Assembly: GCA_001599815.1 (NCBI GenBank)
Contig: BCIA01000001.1
Span: 1,492,934 to 1,556,933 of the forward strand
Origin: Furcasterigmium furcatum
Lineage: Eukaryota; Ascomycota; Sordariomycetes; Glomerellales; Plectosphaerellaceae
Reading direction: 5' to 3'
Length of the DNA: 64,000 bases
In this document: piece by piece, positions 54,634 to 64,000 of the stretch
How positions within the stretch are numbered: position 1 is the first letter of the stretch
Layout: every line of letters begins with the position of its first letter
Position numbers and translations under genes: made by a program
The notes under the pieces: model-generated
Told to the model about the DNA's origin: nothing
The model's input: only the letters and a program-made list of their open reading frames with translations
The model's database searches: none

Positions 54634-55739
54634 TTTGACTGAGTTGGACTGAGGGTGGTTGGGGGGTGGTTTGAGGAGTCTGAAGACGGTGTTCTTGGGA
54701 GATGATGTTGAAGAGATGTGTCAACGAGGACGTTGAGTGATAGATATAGTAGTGTTGTAGTTGTGGTGGTGAGTGCTTGAGATGATGAGTTGAGATGCTG
54801 AGTATGGGATCCAAAGGGGTTATCTCGAGGCAGGTATATATACTCGATTTGAGTCTTCCATGACCAGCCCGAGTCAAATCTATCCTGCCATCAACATAGA
54901 TGCCCCGTCCCAGAGTCTTCTCAGCATTCCATCGCCCGGGACCGAATCATCACCGGCTCGTGTTGTCGTTGCACAGCCTGAGCAAGACTGAAATAGATGC
55001 GGAGTCGAAGTTTCCATCATGAAGTCTCTAGTTCGCCTGTCACTCGCCATGAATTGGTCCCGAGTGTGGAGGACTGATCCTTTGGCATGGACAAGGCTCG
55101 ACGCTCCGGCCCCATGGCGCCCTGGCCAGCTCATCGTGGGCCAAAGACCAAGAGCTGTGCCGTGTGGGGTTGCTACGCCGTAAGGCTGCGATGCCAGCGG
55201 CAGCAATCGGTCGGTGGTATTCAGTCCATGGACCACAAAAGTCCCATCTGCTAGAATCCCATCTAAGTGGTCGTGGTGGCCCTTTTTGGGGGCCGGCAGC
55301 GTCGGCTGTGCTGCTCCGCCAGCGTGTAAGGCCGGGCAATTGGCCCGTCAAGACCGGGGAGATGCCTGCTCGCATGCCACGCAGCCTTCTTCTATCTTTA
55401 CATTGCATTAATTGAAACGCGAAAGTTCGGTCCCGACGGTGTTGCATCGCCCGAGATGCTATTCTGGCTCGGAGGTCTCGGTAGCAGACTTCAGTAACAT
55501 GAATAATGGTCAACAACCGACCAGAGTAGGGCCGGCCACTTTTCTACCGAGTCGTAGTGAGATGCACCCGAGCTGGCCGTCGACAGCGACACTTTTCCCT
55601 GAATGACAGAGTCCAGCGACGCACAAATTCGCTGAAGTCAGGAATGGTGCAACGGAAGAGAGCGCCCGAGAGCAGTGTCAATAAACTTCATTCTCATAAA
55701 TAATCATGCTAACGTTGAGTGCTCTTAGCATTTCACCGC
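54634..55739. promoter_or_regulatory. Upstream region of the secreted six-cysteine gene
   Basis: 1.1 kb between the secreted-protein start and the stop codon of the next minus-strand gene. It contains the TATA sequence listed separately and no supported coding region. Confidence 0.45.
54835..54842 (-). promoter_or_regulatory. Putative TATA box of the secreted six-cysteine gene
   Basis: TATATATA about 200 bases upstream of the start codon at 54633. It is preceded (in gene direction) by a GAGT sequence and followed by a CT/CA-rich leader. Confidence 0.5.
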
Positions 55740-57092
55740 TTACACCTTGTACTTCCTCACCGTCGAGGGAACGCTCTCCGCGAAGTCCTCCTTGATCTTC
55801 TCCAGCATGCCCTCCACCGTCAGCACATCCACGGCAACACCAGCCAGGCCCTTCGCCACGAGGAGCGTTTTCTCGAAGGAGGCCTTGGTGCCGGCGGCGA
55901 CCTCGAACTCGGCCGTGTGCGGCGCGCCGGCGGGCGCGGTGCCATTCTCGTGGAAGATCTGGAACGAGGGGTGGATCGACGGGAAGTCGTAGCTGACGTT
56001 GCCCTGGTCCGTCGAGCCCGAGGGGTCCTTGAGCTTCTCGAGCTCGGGGTCGGGCATCTCCACGCCCAGCTCGCCGAGATACGTGCCGTACGCCTTGGCG
56101 AGGATGTCGTTGTTCGCCATGTCGGCGTACCCGCGGGGCCGCATCGTGAAGTTGAGGTCGGCGCCGGTGCCGAGCGCGCCGGCCTCGAAGCAGTTGACGA
56201 AGCTCTCCGTGAGCTCCGCGAGCTCCTGCTGCGTCTTGGAGCGGAGCTGGTACGAGCCCGTCGCGAGGTCGGGGATCACGTTGATGCTCGTGCCGCCGGA
56301 CGTGATGATGCCGTGCATGCGGTCCGTCGGGCGGCGCTGCTGGCGGAGGTAGGCGACGCAGCTGTTGGCGAGGAGGAGGGCGTCCTGGGCGTTAACGCCC
56401 TGCCAGGGTGCCGCGGCGGCGTGGGAGGTCTTGCCCTTGAACTCGACGTCGCAGCGGTCCGTGGCGTGGGTGATCATATACTGCGAGTCGGGGCCGTTGC
56501 CAGGGTGCGCCATGAGGGAGATGTCGATGTTGGCCTCCTCGAAGACGCCCGCGTCGAGCATGAGAATCTTGCCGCCGAAGGACTCCTCGGCGGGCGTTCC
56601 GAAGAGGATGACCTTGCCCGGGAGACTCTCCTGGCGCATGACCTCGGCTGCAGCGAGGGCGCCGCCCAGGGAAGAGGTGGCGATGAGGTTGTGTCCGCAG
56701 GCGTGGCCCAGGTTGGGGAGGGCGTCGTACTCGGCGTTGAAGCTGACGACGGGACCGTCGCCGCTTCCCTCGAAGACTGCCATGAAGGCCGTCTCGATGC
56801 CCTTGACGGACCGGGTGACGTTCCAGCCATCCTGGCCTTCGAGGAACGTCGTCAGGAGATCGTGGGCGAACTCCTCCTCCCAGCCGAGCTCAGGGTTCTC
56901 GTGAATCTGGCTGCTGATGTCCCAGAGGTCGTCGTAAACACTGTCGAGGTATTCATCGATGGCGGCGAAGTGCTTGTTGTCGCCGCCAGGAGTATCGGGG
57001 GGAGACGTGCAGTTGGTGGCCGCAATGGCAGGGCTGGCGAGGAGGCCGAGGGCGACGACCGCCCTGCCGGCGTTTGACGTAATCCCAGGCAT
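55740..57092 (-). CDS. Secreted M20-family amidohydrolase/dipeptidase (PM20D2-like)
   Basis: Zinc metallohydrolase acting on amide or peptide bonds. Intronless, 450 residues starting at the ATG at 57092, which gives a signal peptide (GRAVVALGLLASPAIAATNC); frames open further upstream but with no better start. Metal-binding and catalytic segments are FNAEYDALPNLGHACGHN and FGTPAEESFGGK, the HACGHN/PAEE signature of the M20D-like group. HPELGW-type text appears as IHENPELGWEEEF. The dimerisation domain includes FKGKTSHAAAAPWQGVNA and GGTSINVIPDLATGSY. The closest architecture is peptidase M20 domain-containing protein 2. A signal peptide is unusual for that group and suggests extracellular or vacuolar action. 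It is first in a same-strand trio with an aldehyde dehydrogenase and a Zn2Cys6 regulator. Confidence 0.88.
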   Translation of the reverse strand: MPGITSNAGRAVVALGLLASPAIAATNCTSPPDTPGGDNKHFAAIDEYLDSVYDDLWDISSQIHENPELGWEEEFAHDLLTTFLEGQDGWNVTRSVKGIETAFMAVFEGSGDGPVVSFNAEYDALPNLGHACGHNLIATSSLGGALAAAEVMRQESLPGKVILFGTPAEESFGGKILMLDAGVFEEANIDISLMAHPGNGPDSQYMITHATDRCDVEFKGKTSHAAAAPWQGVNAQDALLLANSCVAYLRQQRRPTDRMHGIITSGGTSINVIPDLATGSYQLRSKTQQELAELTESFVNCFEAGALGTGADLNFTMRPRGYADMANNDILAKAYGTYLGELGVEMPDPELEKLKDPSGSTDQGNVSYDFPSIHPSFQIFHENGTAPAGAPHTAEFEVAAGTKASFEKTLLVAKGLAGVAVDVLTVEGMLEKIKEDFAESVPSTVRKYKV

Positions 57093-57949
57093 ACCGAGGG
57101 AACTGATGGGGAGGTAGGGATGTGAGGTGTGAGGGAGTCGTGAGGTGCTACTTGTCCTGGCCCGCTGCCATTTAGCAGACATCGGCCAGCGCCGACTGTG
57201 CCATCCCACTATATACTGCTCTCCTCGCTCTCACTTTTGCGTCCCGATGACAGCACAGAATCAAGACCTCCGATATCGTCTGCCGACCATGCCTTGGCAC
57301 GTTCCGACAGCATCAACCGATGACCTCAGAGGCCCTGTCAACCGGCAGTGAACCCATCTCCAGCGACCCGCCAAGATAGGCGTGTTGAACTCGACCTGCC
57401 CAGAAGGGAAAAGGCGCGGTCTGCGATAGGCTCATTGCGGGCACTTGTATGTCACATCTGGGGTAATACTCCAGCGGACCGGCGCCGAGTGCGCGGCAGA
57501 TGCTTGTCGGCAAGCAGTGCGTTTGGTTCGAGATCTCCGGTTTACGGCCAGCGCCGAACCTTCTCCGATGCCCACATGGACCCTGGTTATCTTGTTGTGT
57601 GTCTTCGGCACATTGCCGAAAGGCCGGACGGGGTTCGGGCGGGGAGGAAGTGGAGGGACGGGTAGCCGTTAGGCTAGACGAGGAAGGAGACGTTGGATAT
57701 CAGGTGGAGGTGGTTCCATTGAGATGGTGATGTGCAGGTTGGCCGATCATAGTGTCGTGTCGTGTTGCTTGGCACGACATGTTGTGAGAGTTGAGTGGTT
57801 TGCGTCGCATTCGCGAGTCAGTCGACCCCGGGACATGGATTTCGGAAATACAACATCCAATGCGGTCTTTTCTTCGACCAGAACGCCCTTTACGTCACGT
57901 TGAAAGTCAGACGGTGCGCCCTGCAGTGATTGTCAGTGTGGGAATGAGG
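57093..57949. promoter_or_regulatory. Upstream region of the M20 gene and 3' region of the aldehyde dehydrogenase
   Basis: 857 bases with no supported gene. It includes the TATA sequence at 57210-57216. Nothing else recognised. Confidence 0.4.
57210..57216 (-). promoter_or_regulatory. Putative TATA box of the M20 amidohydrolase gene
   Basis: GTATATA on the minus strand about 120 bases upstream of the start codon at 57092. Position and sequence fit a core promoter element. Confidence 0.45.
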
Positions 57950-59502
57950 CTACTCGAACACCCTCTTCCACACCCAGAGACTCGTGCTGTTGGTGAAGTG
58001 CTTGAAGCCCTCGAGCCCCAGTTCCGTCCCGATGCCGCTCTCCTTGTGCCCGCCAAAGGGTATGTTGGGCGCAACGTCAAAGTGAGAGTTGATCCAGACA
58101 CTGCCAGCACTCAGGCACCGGCCCATCCTCTCTGCCCGCTTGACATCCTTGCTCCAGACCGACGCACCAAGTCCGGTCTCGAGAGCGTTGGCACGGTCGA
58201 GCACGTCCTCCTCAGACGACCATTTGAGCAGGGGCACGATAGGGCCGAACGGCTCGTCAGTCACGATGCGTGAGTTGTCAGGCGGGTTGTCGATGATGGC
58301 GGGCTCGATGAAGTAGCCCTTGGACGCCTGACGCACGCCGCCCCTGAGGGCTGCTTTCCAGCCGCATTCATCGATCTGGGCAAAAATATCCTTGACGAAC
58401 TCGTATCTGCCCGATGGTCAGATATCTCGGACGACAAATCGGCGACCTCTCGCCGCGACAACACTTACTGCATGCGGTTCTGGACCGGCCCAACAGCGAT
58501 GTCAGGCTCGAACCCTCCCCCGGTCTTGATGTGCTTCTGGGTGAAATCCACCATGGCATCCCTGAACTGATCGTAGATCTTCTCATGGACGTAGATCCGC
58601 TTCGTAAGCATGCATATCTGTCCGGAATTGAGGAACGACAGCGTCGCAATCTTGGGCATGCATTTGTCGATGTCGACGTCTTCGCAGATGATAGCCGCGT
58701 CGTTGCCTCCAAGCTCAAGGACACATCTCTTGAGGGTCTTGGCACAGCTCTCCGCAACTCGCTTGCCGGTTGTAATGGACCCGGTGAAGGTGATCATATC
58801 GATGTCGGAGTGGCTGGTCATCCAGGGGCCCAGGCTGTCGTCTCCGCTGAGGACCTGGAACACCCCCGGGGGGAAGACGGACATGCCGATCTCGCCCAGC
58901 TTCAGGTCGCAGTATGGTGTGAAAGGCGACGGCTTCATGATGACAGAGTTACCCGTCATGAGCCCGGGGCCGACCTTGCACATGCCCAGGAGGACGGGAA
59001 AATTCCAGGGCACGATGGCGCCGCAAACCCCAATCGGATGGAAGGTGGAATACACGACCTTCTCGTCCGTCTCTTCTAGAATCTCGTCTTTGACTTGCAT
59101 CGTGGCAAAGACCCGCAGCCAATCCAGAGTCATGTTGAGTTCCTGCTGAGCAAGACTCAGGGGCTTGCCCTGTTCCATGACCAGCAGCTTCTCGAGGTCC
59201 TGCCGGTTCGCCTCGATGGCGTCCGCGAAGGCCCGGACAAGCTCGGACCGCTCCTCAAAGGTGGTCTTGCTCCATGTCTTGAAGGCCTCGCGCGCGTGCT
59301 GGACTGCAACATCGAGCTGCTCCTTGGAAGCGACAGGTACCTCATACAGGGATTCTTCTGTCGCGGGGTCAATGGAGTGACGGGTCACTGATGTTGAAGA
59401 GAATTCCCGTTGATGATGTTTCCTGGATAAGCCTGCATCGTTTTAGCCTGGTATAAGTCTCCAGGGGATGTTGCTTACGGTGATATCGATGCGAGGCGCC
59501 AT
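57950..59502 (-). CDS. NAD(P)+-dependent aldehyde dehydrogenase with an apparent one-base frameshift near the N-terminus
   Basis: Oxidises an aldehyde to the acid; the substrate is unknown. Proposed exons on the minus strand are 59502-59479 (MAPRIDIT), 59432-58469 and 58406-57950. The body is a normal class I-type ALDH. It has IGVCGAIVPWNFPVLLGM, KPSPFTPYCDLKLGE, the glutamate region VLELGGNDAAII, the catalytic cysteine in NSGQICMLTKRIYVH, and EEPFGP-like DEPFGPIVPLLKW and FGGHKESGIGTELG. The intron join gives NRMQYEFVKDIFAQ. The problem lies at about 59404-59410. Exon 2 begins AYPGNIING, the expected family start, and then hits a stop. The conserved continuation SSTSVTRHSIDPATEE is one frame away, as if one G were missing from AACGGGAATTC. 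In the main frame the first ATG would be about 70 codons inside the domain. This may be a sequence error or a true null allele. Confidence 0.85.
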
Positions 59503-60005
59503 GGCAGCTGGGATGGTCTCCGAAACAACGGACGAGCGTGACAAGACCACAGCGACGATGAGATCGATGGCAAGACAGCTTATGAAACTGTTGGGCTGTC
59601 CGAACCTTTTGGTTATAACCGTCATCGAGTTCCCAAAATAAACCAGAAGCCTACTACACTAAAGGCAGCTTGATCCTAAACTTGGGTGCCGGTTGCCGAT
59701 GAGCCCGACACTAAATGCTGAGCGGCTTGTCGATCACCACCTCTGCTGCCGTGCACGCAGCGGCAGGTTTGAGGTGGTTTTGTCGTAACCAATAGCCATG
59801 ATGCCAATTGGTGCTTGTGGTAATGCGTCGGCGCAGTGACACCCAGAGGTACGAATCGCGAGAAGCCACGCAGGATCCGTGACCGTGAACCGTTGAACGG
59901 CACTGATGCGGCGCTATCCTCGTGTATCCTCAACGAAGTGGTACAGGCTTCCGTCATCCGACATACTTGCTGCTGTCCAACTAAGCCATGGGGAACATGC
60001 CCATC
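59503..60005. promoter_or_regulatory. Upstream region of the aldehyde dehydrogenase gene
   Basis: 503 bases between the dehydrogenase start and the stop of the Zn2Cys6 gene on the same strand. No site was assigned. The frame of exon 1 stays open upstream to about 59625, so an earlier start is possible. Confidence 0.4.
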
Positions 60006-61955
60006 TCATTCGGGAGGAATCAACTCCACCATGATCAGCCTCCCGGAGAAGGAGAGGGGCTGTCGTTCCCAATGAACGTCATCCGAGTCTGCCGCCAGGC
60101 TGGCTGTCTCCTCGACTAGCTTCCACTGCTCTGTGGACGTGTCTTTCTCCAGGTAGCGAAACGTGATGCGGTTGCCGCCGTCCTCGAACACGTACTCTCT
60201 CCGCCAGAGTCGCCGCCACTGCTCTTGTGGGGATCCCTCGGCCATATTGGCCTTCTCCACGGTCCGATTTCGATGGGCCAAAGCATAGAGAGCCCGGGAA
60301 TTCCACAATCCATCGTGGCCCGGGTAGTCTCTCAACTTCCACAAGGCCTCCTCACGCACCAGGGGGTCTCGGCAGGACATCGCCACCGAAAATAACCGCC
60401 CGGCCAGACCGCTCTGCAGCGACAACTGGTATGCTGGGTTATCCTCTCCACGCCTGGCTGCTCGCAGAGCCATGTCCACGAGCGATAAGTACTCCCGAAA
60501 GAAGGGAGTTTGCGCCTGTAGAAGGCCGAGGTCGATGTACTGACCGGGGTCATCGAAGACGCCTAGATCCATACACTGCAACCGGAGGTGGAAGGCTTTG
60601 GTGACAGTAGCTGGCTCGCTGTCAGAAATGAGGATGCTATCGAAGAGCGGCAAGAAGGCTTGAGTCAACGCTTGAGACAAACGCGTTGTTCCACTGCAGA
60701 ACTCAGTGATCCGAGGATGATCAGGGAAGTTGGCCCAAAAGTCGCTGATCAAGCCCTCGTCGTTCGATGCTAGAATACCTGAGTCGTGGATGATTCTCAT
60801 CAAAATGCCAGTGAGCCGCCGCTGTCTCTGTTGAGCTGCGGCAATGAATCGCTCAGTCTCCCTAAGACTGTCGAATACGGCCGGTATTCGGTCCAGGATG
60901 GCGGTCTTGGGGACTAGCTGACTGACAAGGAGAGGGAAATTCTCCAGCCTTTGTTGCCTGGCTTTGAGTCCTTGTGTGAAGTTTGGCAATGGTGCACTAT
61001 GACCGAGTCTCCCGCGGAGAATTGATCGTGCTTGGATACCCAGATGAGTGAACACGTCCGCGACTGACTCAAGGATGGGCTTAGGATTAGGGGATAGCCC
61101 GTCTATGTGGCGTTGGCATTCTTCATCTGAGAGCATCGCGAGGAGCATAGTCAAACCGTGATTGACATGGTCTAGAGCTGCCGTCCTGTTGCCTCTGAGA
61201 GTCTCAAAAATGAGTAACAGAATTGACAGGAACACAGCGTTCTGTATGGTGTTGGTATCTCCTTGGAGCCTCAGGGACCGACTGTAGTAAGCGAGAGCAT
61301 GGAAGTAATGTGCGTCCACAGGGGTGCTCGGTAGCACGGGCGCCGTTGTCGACTGCAAGGATTTGTGGCCAGATTGGCGATGCCATACGCTCAAAGCACC
61401 AATGGCTGTGGCAGCTTGGCGGATAGTGCTGTTATTGCGGGCGAGTTGGGGAAGAGTCACTTCCCACAGATCGCAGTGAGATGCGGCCGAGATCCAGGGC
61501 TGTTGCACGAGGTGGACAAACTCCTGAAAGTACATTTGGCCTTTGGCATCTGCGAAATCGAGGGCATCCAGATCAAGCATGAGCTGTACCGTCGGACAAG
61601 CGACACGGGCGATCTGTCTCAAGCCCTGTGCGGGTTGGGCCGCGCCGCGGGACCTCTTCTTCCTGGGGGCTATCACATAGCCCTCACAGGTTCTGCGACC
61701 TTTGAGACAGTTTAGGCAGTGAGGCTTGGTCTCGTCACATTTGACACGACGACTCTTGCAAGTAAGGCATCCTGTGCGAACTTTGGGAGTACTGGTGCGC
61801 GTGTTCCGCGGCTTGTCGTCGATGCCTTGACCAAGGTCCGGGGTCATAATATTCGAATTAGCAGGGGAATCCTGGGGCAGTATCAGTTATTCCTGCGGTC
61901 TTGAGTGTCGGTCGATCTTATCACTTACATCTATGGGAGAGAGCACTCCGCTCAT
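60006..61955 (-). CDS. Zn2Cys6 binuclear-cluster transcription factor
   Basis: Fungus-specific DNA-binding regulator. Exons on the minus strand are 61955-61929 (MSGVLSPID) and 61871-60006, giving 630 residues; a start inside exon 2 (61847) is possible. The zinc cluster has six Cys at residues 44, 47, 54, 61, 64 and 71 (GCLTCKSRRVKC then HCLNCLKGRRTCEGY), followed by a basic linker (APRKKRSRG). The rest is a helical fungal transcription-factor region, including YFQEFVHLVQQPWISAA, AATAIGALSVWHRQ and ALAYYSRSLRLQGDTNTIQN. This resembles the fungal-specific regulators of the Upc2/aflatoxin-type group with a C-terminal regulatory domain. The target genes are unknown, but the same-strand aldehyde dehydrogenase and amidohydrolase downstream are candidates by position. 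Confidence 0.9.
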
Positions 61956-62294
61956 GGTTCCTGGGTGTCTCGATGTCTGTTTGCTGGCGATGTGCAAAGC
62001 AAAATGAAGGAGAAGGCGTTGGTGTTGATGCTGCCTGGCCGGTGAGACGGCGACGATGAGGCTCGATGACTAATCACGCACGAGCCAAAGCCCGTCCCTC
62101 TGCCCCCAGTGAGGTCATCCCGGTTCCTGCCGTCCGGCAACCGATGGGCCCATTGGGAGCTTCCCCCTGGGCGCCAGCTCGTTTTAGCCGAACTTTTCCC
62201 TGAGCTTTTTTGTGCATCGGCCGCCCGGTCACGCTCTCACCACCACCTCCATCCCTCCACCAAACAACAGCCTTGTCGGCCACCACATGCCCTC
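61956..62294. promoter_or_regulatory. Divergent promoter of the Zn2Cys6 gene and MIC60
   Basis: 339 bases between divergent starts. No binding site was assigned. Confidence 0.45.
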
Positions 62295-64000
62295 ATGTTG
62301 CGAACTTCGATTCGATCAGCGAGGGCGCTAGGCCGCAGGCCTTCTGCGGCCCTCGTCGGTCGCCAATGGCAAGCCGCCGCCGTGACCCGGAGGCCATTCG
62401 CCGATGTCAAGAAGCCGGATCCTTCCAAGCCCGCGGTCATGCCCGCGTCCGAGACCAACACCACCGACCGATCCGACCTGCCGCCCGCTGGCGAGCCCAA
62501 GCCTGCGATTCCCATCGACAGTGTTCCTCTGACGCCCCCCAAGCCCGAGGTCGACCCGAAGCCGCTGTCCGAGACCACCATTCCTCCCCCTCCCCCTCCC
62601 CCCAAGAAGAAGGGCTTCTTCAGACGGCTGAGGAACCTTGTCCTCACCCTCACCATTCTCGGCGCGCTGGGTTTCGGCGGCGGTGTCTGGTACTCCAGGG
62701 TCAACGACAACTTCCACGACTTCTTCACCGAGTACGTGCCCTACGGCGAGCAGGCCGTGCTCTACCTGGAGGAGAACGAGTTCCGCAAGCGGTTCGCTTC
62801 CGTCACGGACAAGATCAAGCCGCGCGACACTGGAGCCCCCGTCAAGATCCCCGCCCAGAGCGGCGCATCCTGGAGGGTTGCCGACAGCAGCGAGCCCACC
62901 ACCCGCCAGTCCAGCGCCGTCGACAAGGCCAAGGCCGCGAAGGCCGCTGCTGCCCCCAAGCAGGAGCCGAAGCCCGCCGAGGCCCCCAAGCCTGCGCCGC
63001 CCGCCGAGGCTCCCAAGGCTCCGGCTGCTGAGCCTGCTCCTGCCAAGGCTGTCGAGGTTCAGGCGCCCGCCGAGCCCGCGTTCAAGGCGCCGGAGGTCAA
63101 CGAGCCCTCTAGGCTCCCTCCTATCGCCCCCATTGACCCTCTTGCCGTCAACGATGCCGTGGAGCCCCTGGTCCAGGACCTCGTGCACATGCTGAACGAC
63201 ATCATCACTGTCATCAACGCCGACAAGGCCCACGCCCGCTATGGCTCGACAATCGAGAAGGCCAAGGGCGAGCTCGGCAAGGTCGGCGGCAAGATCAAGG
63301 ATATCAAGTCCGTCGTCGAGAAGAAGGCCGCCGCCGAGGTCCGCGCCAAGGTGGAGGACTTCGACACCGCCTCTGCCGACCTGATCAAGCGCGTCGAGGC
63401 CGCCATGGCCAGCCAGGAAGCCAACTGGAGGAACGAGTTCGAGCAGGAGATGCAGAGGGTCAAGGAGAACTACGACGAGCGCGTCAAGCTCCTGCTCGAG
63501 CGCGAGCAGCAGCTGAATGACGAGCGCCTCAACAACCGCCTCCTCGAGCAAGCCCTATCCCTGAAGAAGGACTTCACCGGCGAGGTCAAGAAGCGCGTTG
63601 AGGAGGAGCGCGACGGCCGCCTCGGCAAGCTAAACGAGCTCTCTGCCGCCGTTGCCGACCTCGAGAAGCTCACCCTTGGATGGAACGATGTCGTGGATTC
63701 TACCCAGCAGACCCAGCAGCTGCACGTCGCCGTCGAGGCCGTCCGCTCCAGCCTGGAGAACTCGGCGCACCCCAGGCCCTTCATCCGCGAGCTCGTGGCC
63801 CTGAAGGAGATCGCCTCCGACGACCCGGTTGTCGATGCCGCCATTGCCTCCATCAACCCCACGGCTTACCAGCGCGGCCTGCCGACCTCCGCGCAGCTCG
63901 TCGACCGCTTCCGCAACGTGGCTTTCGAGGTCCGCAAGGCTTCCCTGCTTCCCGAGGATGCTGGTGTCGCCAGCCACGCCTCGAGCTGGGTGCTGAGCAA
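62295..64000 (+). CDS. MIC60: MICOS subunit Mic60 (mitofilin/Fcj1), C-terminus cut by window edge
   Basis: Mitochondrial inner-membrane protein that forms crista junctions as the core of the MICOS complex. About 568 codons are visible with no intron. An Arg-rich presequence (MLRTSIRSARALGRRPSAAL) leads to a Pro-rich matrix segment ending in a PPPPPPP run. The single transmembrane helix is LRNLVLTLTILGALGFGGGV (about residues 112-131), with a Gly-rich face typical of Mic60. The intermembrane-space part begins PYGEQAVLYLEENEFRKRF. An Ala/Pro/Lys low-complexity stretch follows, then a long coiled coil (for example NYDERVKLLLEREQQLNDER). The start of the mitofilin domain is also visible (HPRPFIRELVALKEIASDDP). 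The domain's end lies beyond 64000. Confidence 0.95.
   Translation, partial: MLRTSIRSARALGRRPSAALVGRQWQAAAVTRRPFADVKKPDPSKPAVMPASETNTTDRSDLPPAGEPKPAIPIDSVPLTPPKPEVDPKPLSETTIPPPPPPPKKKGFFRRLRNLVLTLTILGALGFGGGVWYSRVNDNFHDFFTEYVPYGEQAVLYLEENEFRKRFASVTDKIKPRDTGAPVKIPAQSGASWRVADSSEPTTRQSSAVDKAKAAKAAAAPKQEPKPAEAPKPAPPAEAPKAPAAEPAPAKAVEVQAPAEPAFKAPEVNEPSRLPPIAPIDPLAVNDAVEPLVQDLVHMLNDIITVINADKAHARYGSTIEKAKGELGKVGGKIKDIKSVVEKKAAAEVRAKVEDFDTASADLIKRVEAAMASQEANWRNEFEQEMQRVKENYDERVKLLLEREQQLNDERLNNRLLEQALSLKKDFTGEVKKRVEEERDGRLGKLNELSAAVADLEKLTLGWNDVVDSTQQTQQLHVAVEAVRSSLENSAHPRPFIRELVALKEIASDDPVVDAAIASINPTAYQRGLPTSAQLVDRFRNVAFEVRKASLLPEDAGVASHASSWVLS

Overview
This window is nuclear DNA of a filamentous ascomycete (Pezizomycotina, probably Sordariomycetes). 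The evidence is protein-coding genes on both strands with short GT-AG introns (about 46 to 206 bases, with one 925-base exception), GC-rich third codon positions, CT-rich leaders, and a typical set of fungal proteins. No transposon, CRISPR array, rRNA or convincing complete tRNA was seen. One ambiguous base (N) lies at 11183. Twenty-two protein genes are supported, two of them cut by the window edges. Exon boundaries were worked out by hand from splice sites, reading phase and expected protein families.

Left part (1-28 kb) is mostly conserved housekeeping. It holds a tandem-bromodomain chromatin protein (-, cut at left), CKS1 (+), ERO1 for ER disulfide formation (+), the U6 snRNA phosphodiesterase USB1 (-), a Pal1 cell-morphology protein (+), the mRNA cleavage/polyadenylation factor CFT1 (-), an LMBD1-type lysosomal/vacuolar membrane protein (+), an ANCHR/ZFYVE19-like zinc-finger protein (-), a glycine-rich GPI-anchor-type surface protein (+), a mismatch uracil/thymine DNA glycosylase (-) and an F-box protein (-).

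Middle part (28-47 kb) opens with a 4.7-kb gene-poor stretch. It is followed by a secreted proteinase K-type subtilase (+), squalene synthase ERG9 (-), a small zinc-ribbon protein (-), a UDP-rhamnose-type epimerase/reductase (+), a Caj1/Djp1-type J protein (+) and a large low-complexity coiled-coil protein carrying a thrice-repeated F-[FM]-YAN motif (-).

Right part (47-62 kb) looks accessory. It holds an NLR-like protein with a HeLo/SesA-like N-terminus and ankyrin repeats but no NTPase domain (+), an ABM-fold protein (-), a small protein resembling fungal DUF7587/ART-like proteins (+) and a processed, six-cysteine secreted protein (-). A co-directional trio follows: secreted M20 amidohydrolase (-), aldehyde dehydrogenase with an apparent one-base frameshift (-) and Zn2Cys6 regulator (-). 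The window ends in the conserved mitochondrial MICOS gene MIC60 (+, cut at right).

Most genes are unrelated neighbours arranged as divergent or convergent pairs. The two groups that might act together are the accessory block at 47.9-54.7 kb (self/non-self recognition and secreted proteins) and the amidohydrolase-aldehyde dehydrogenase-regulator trio at 55.7-62 kb. Both links are inference from position only.
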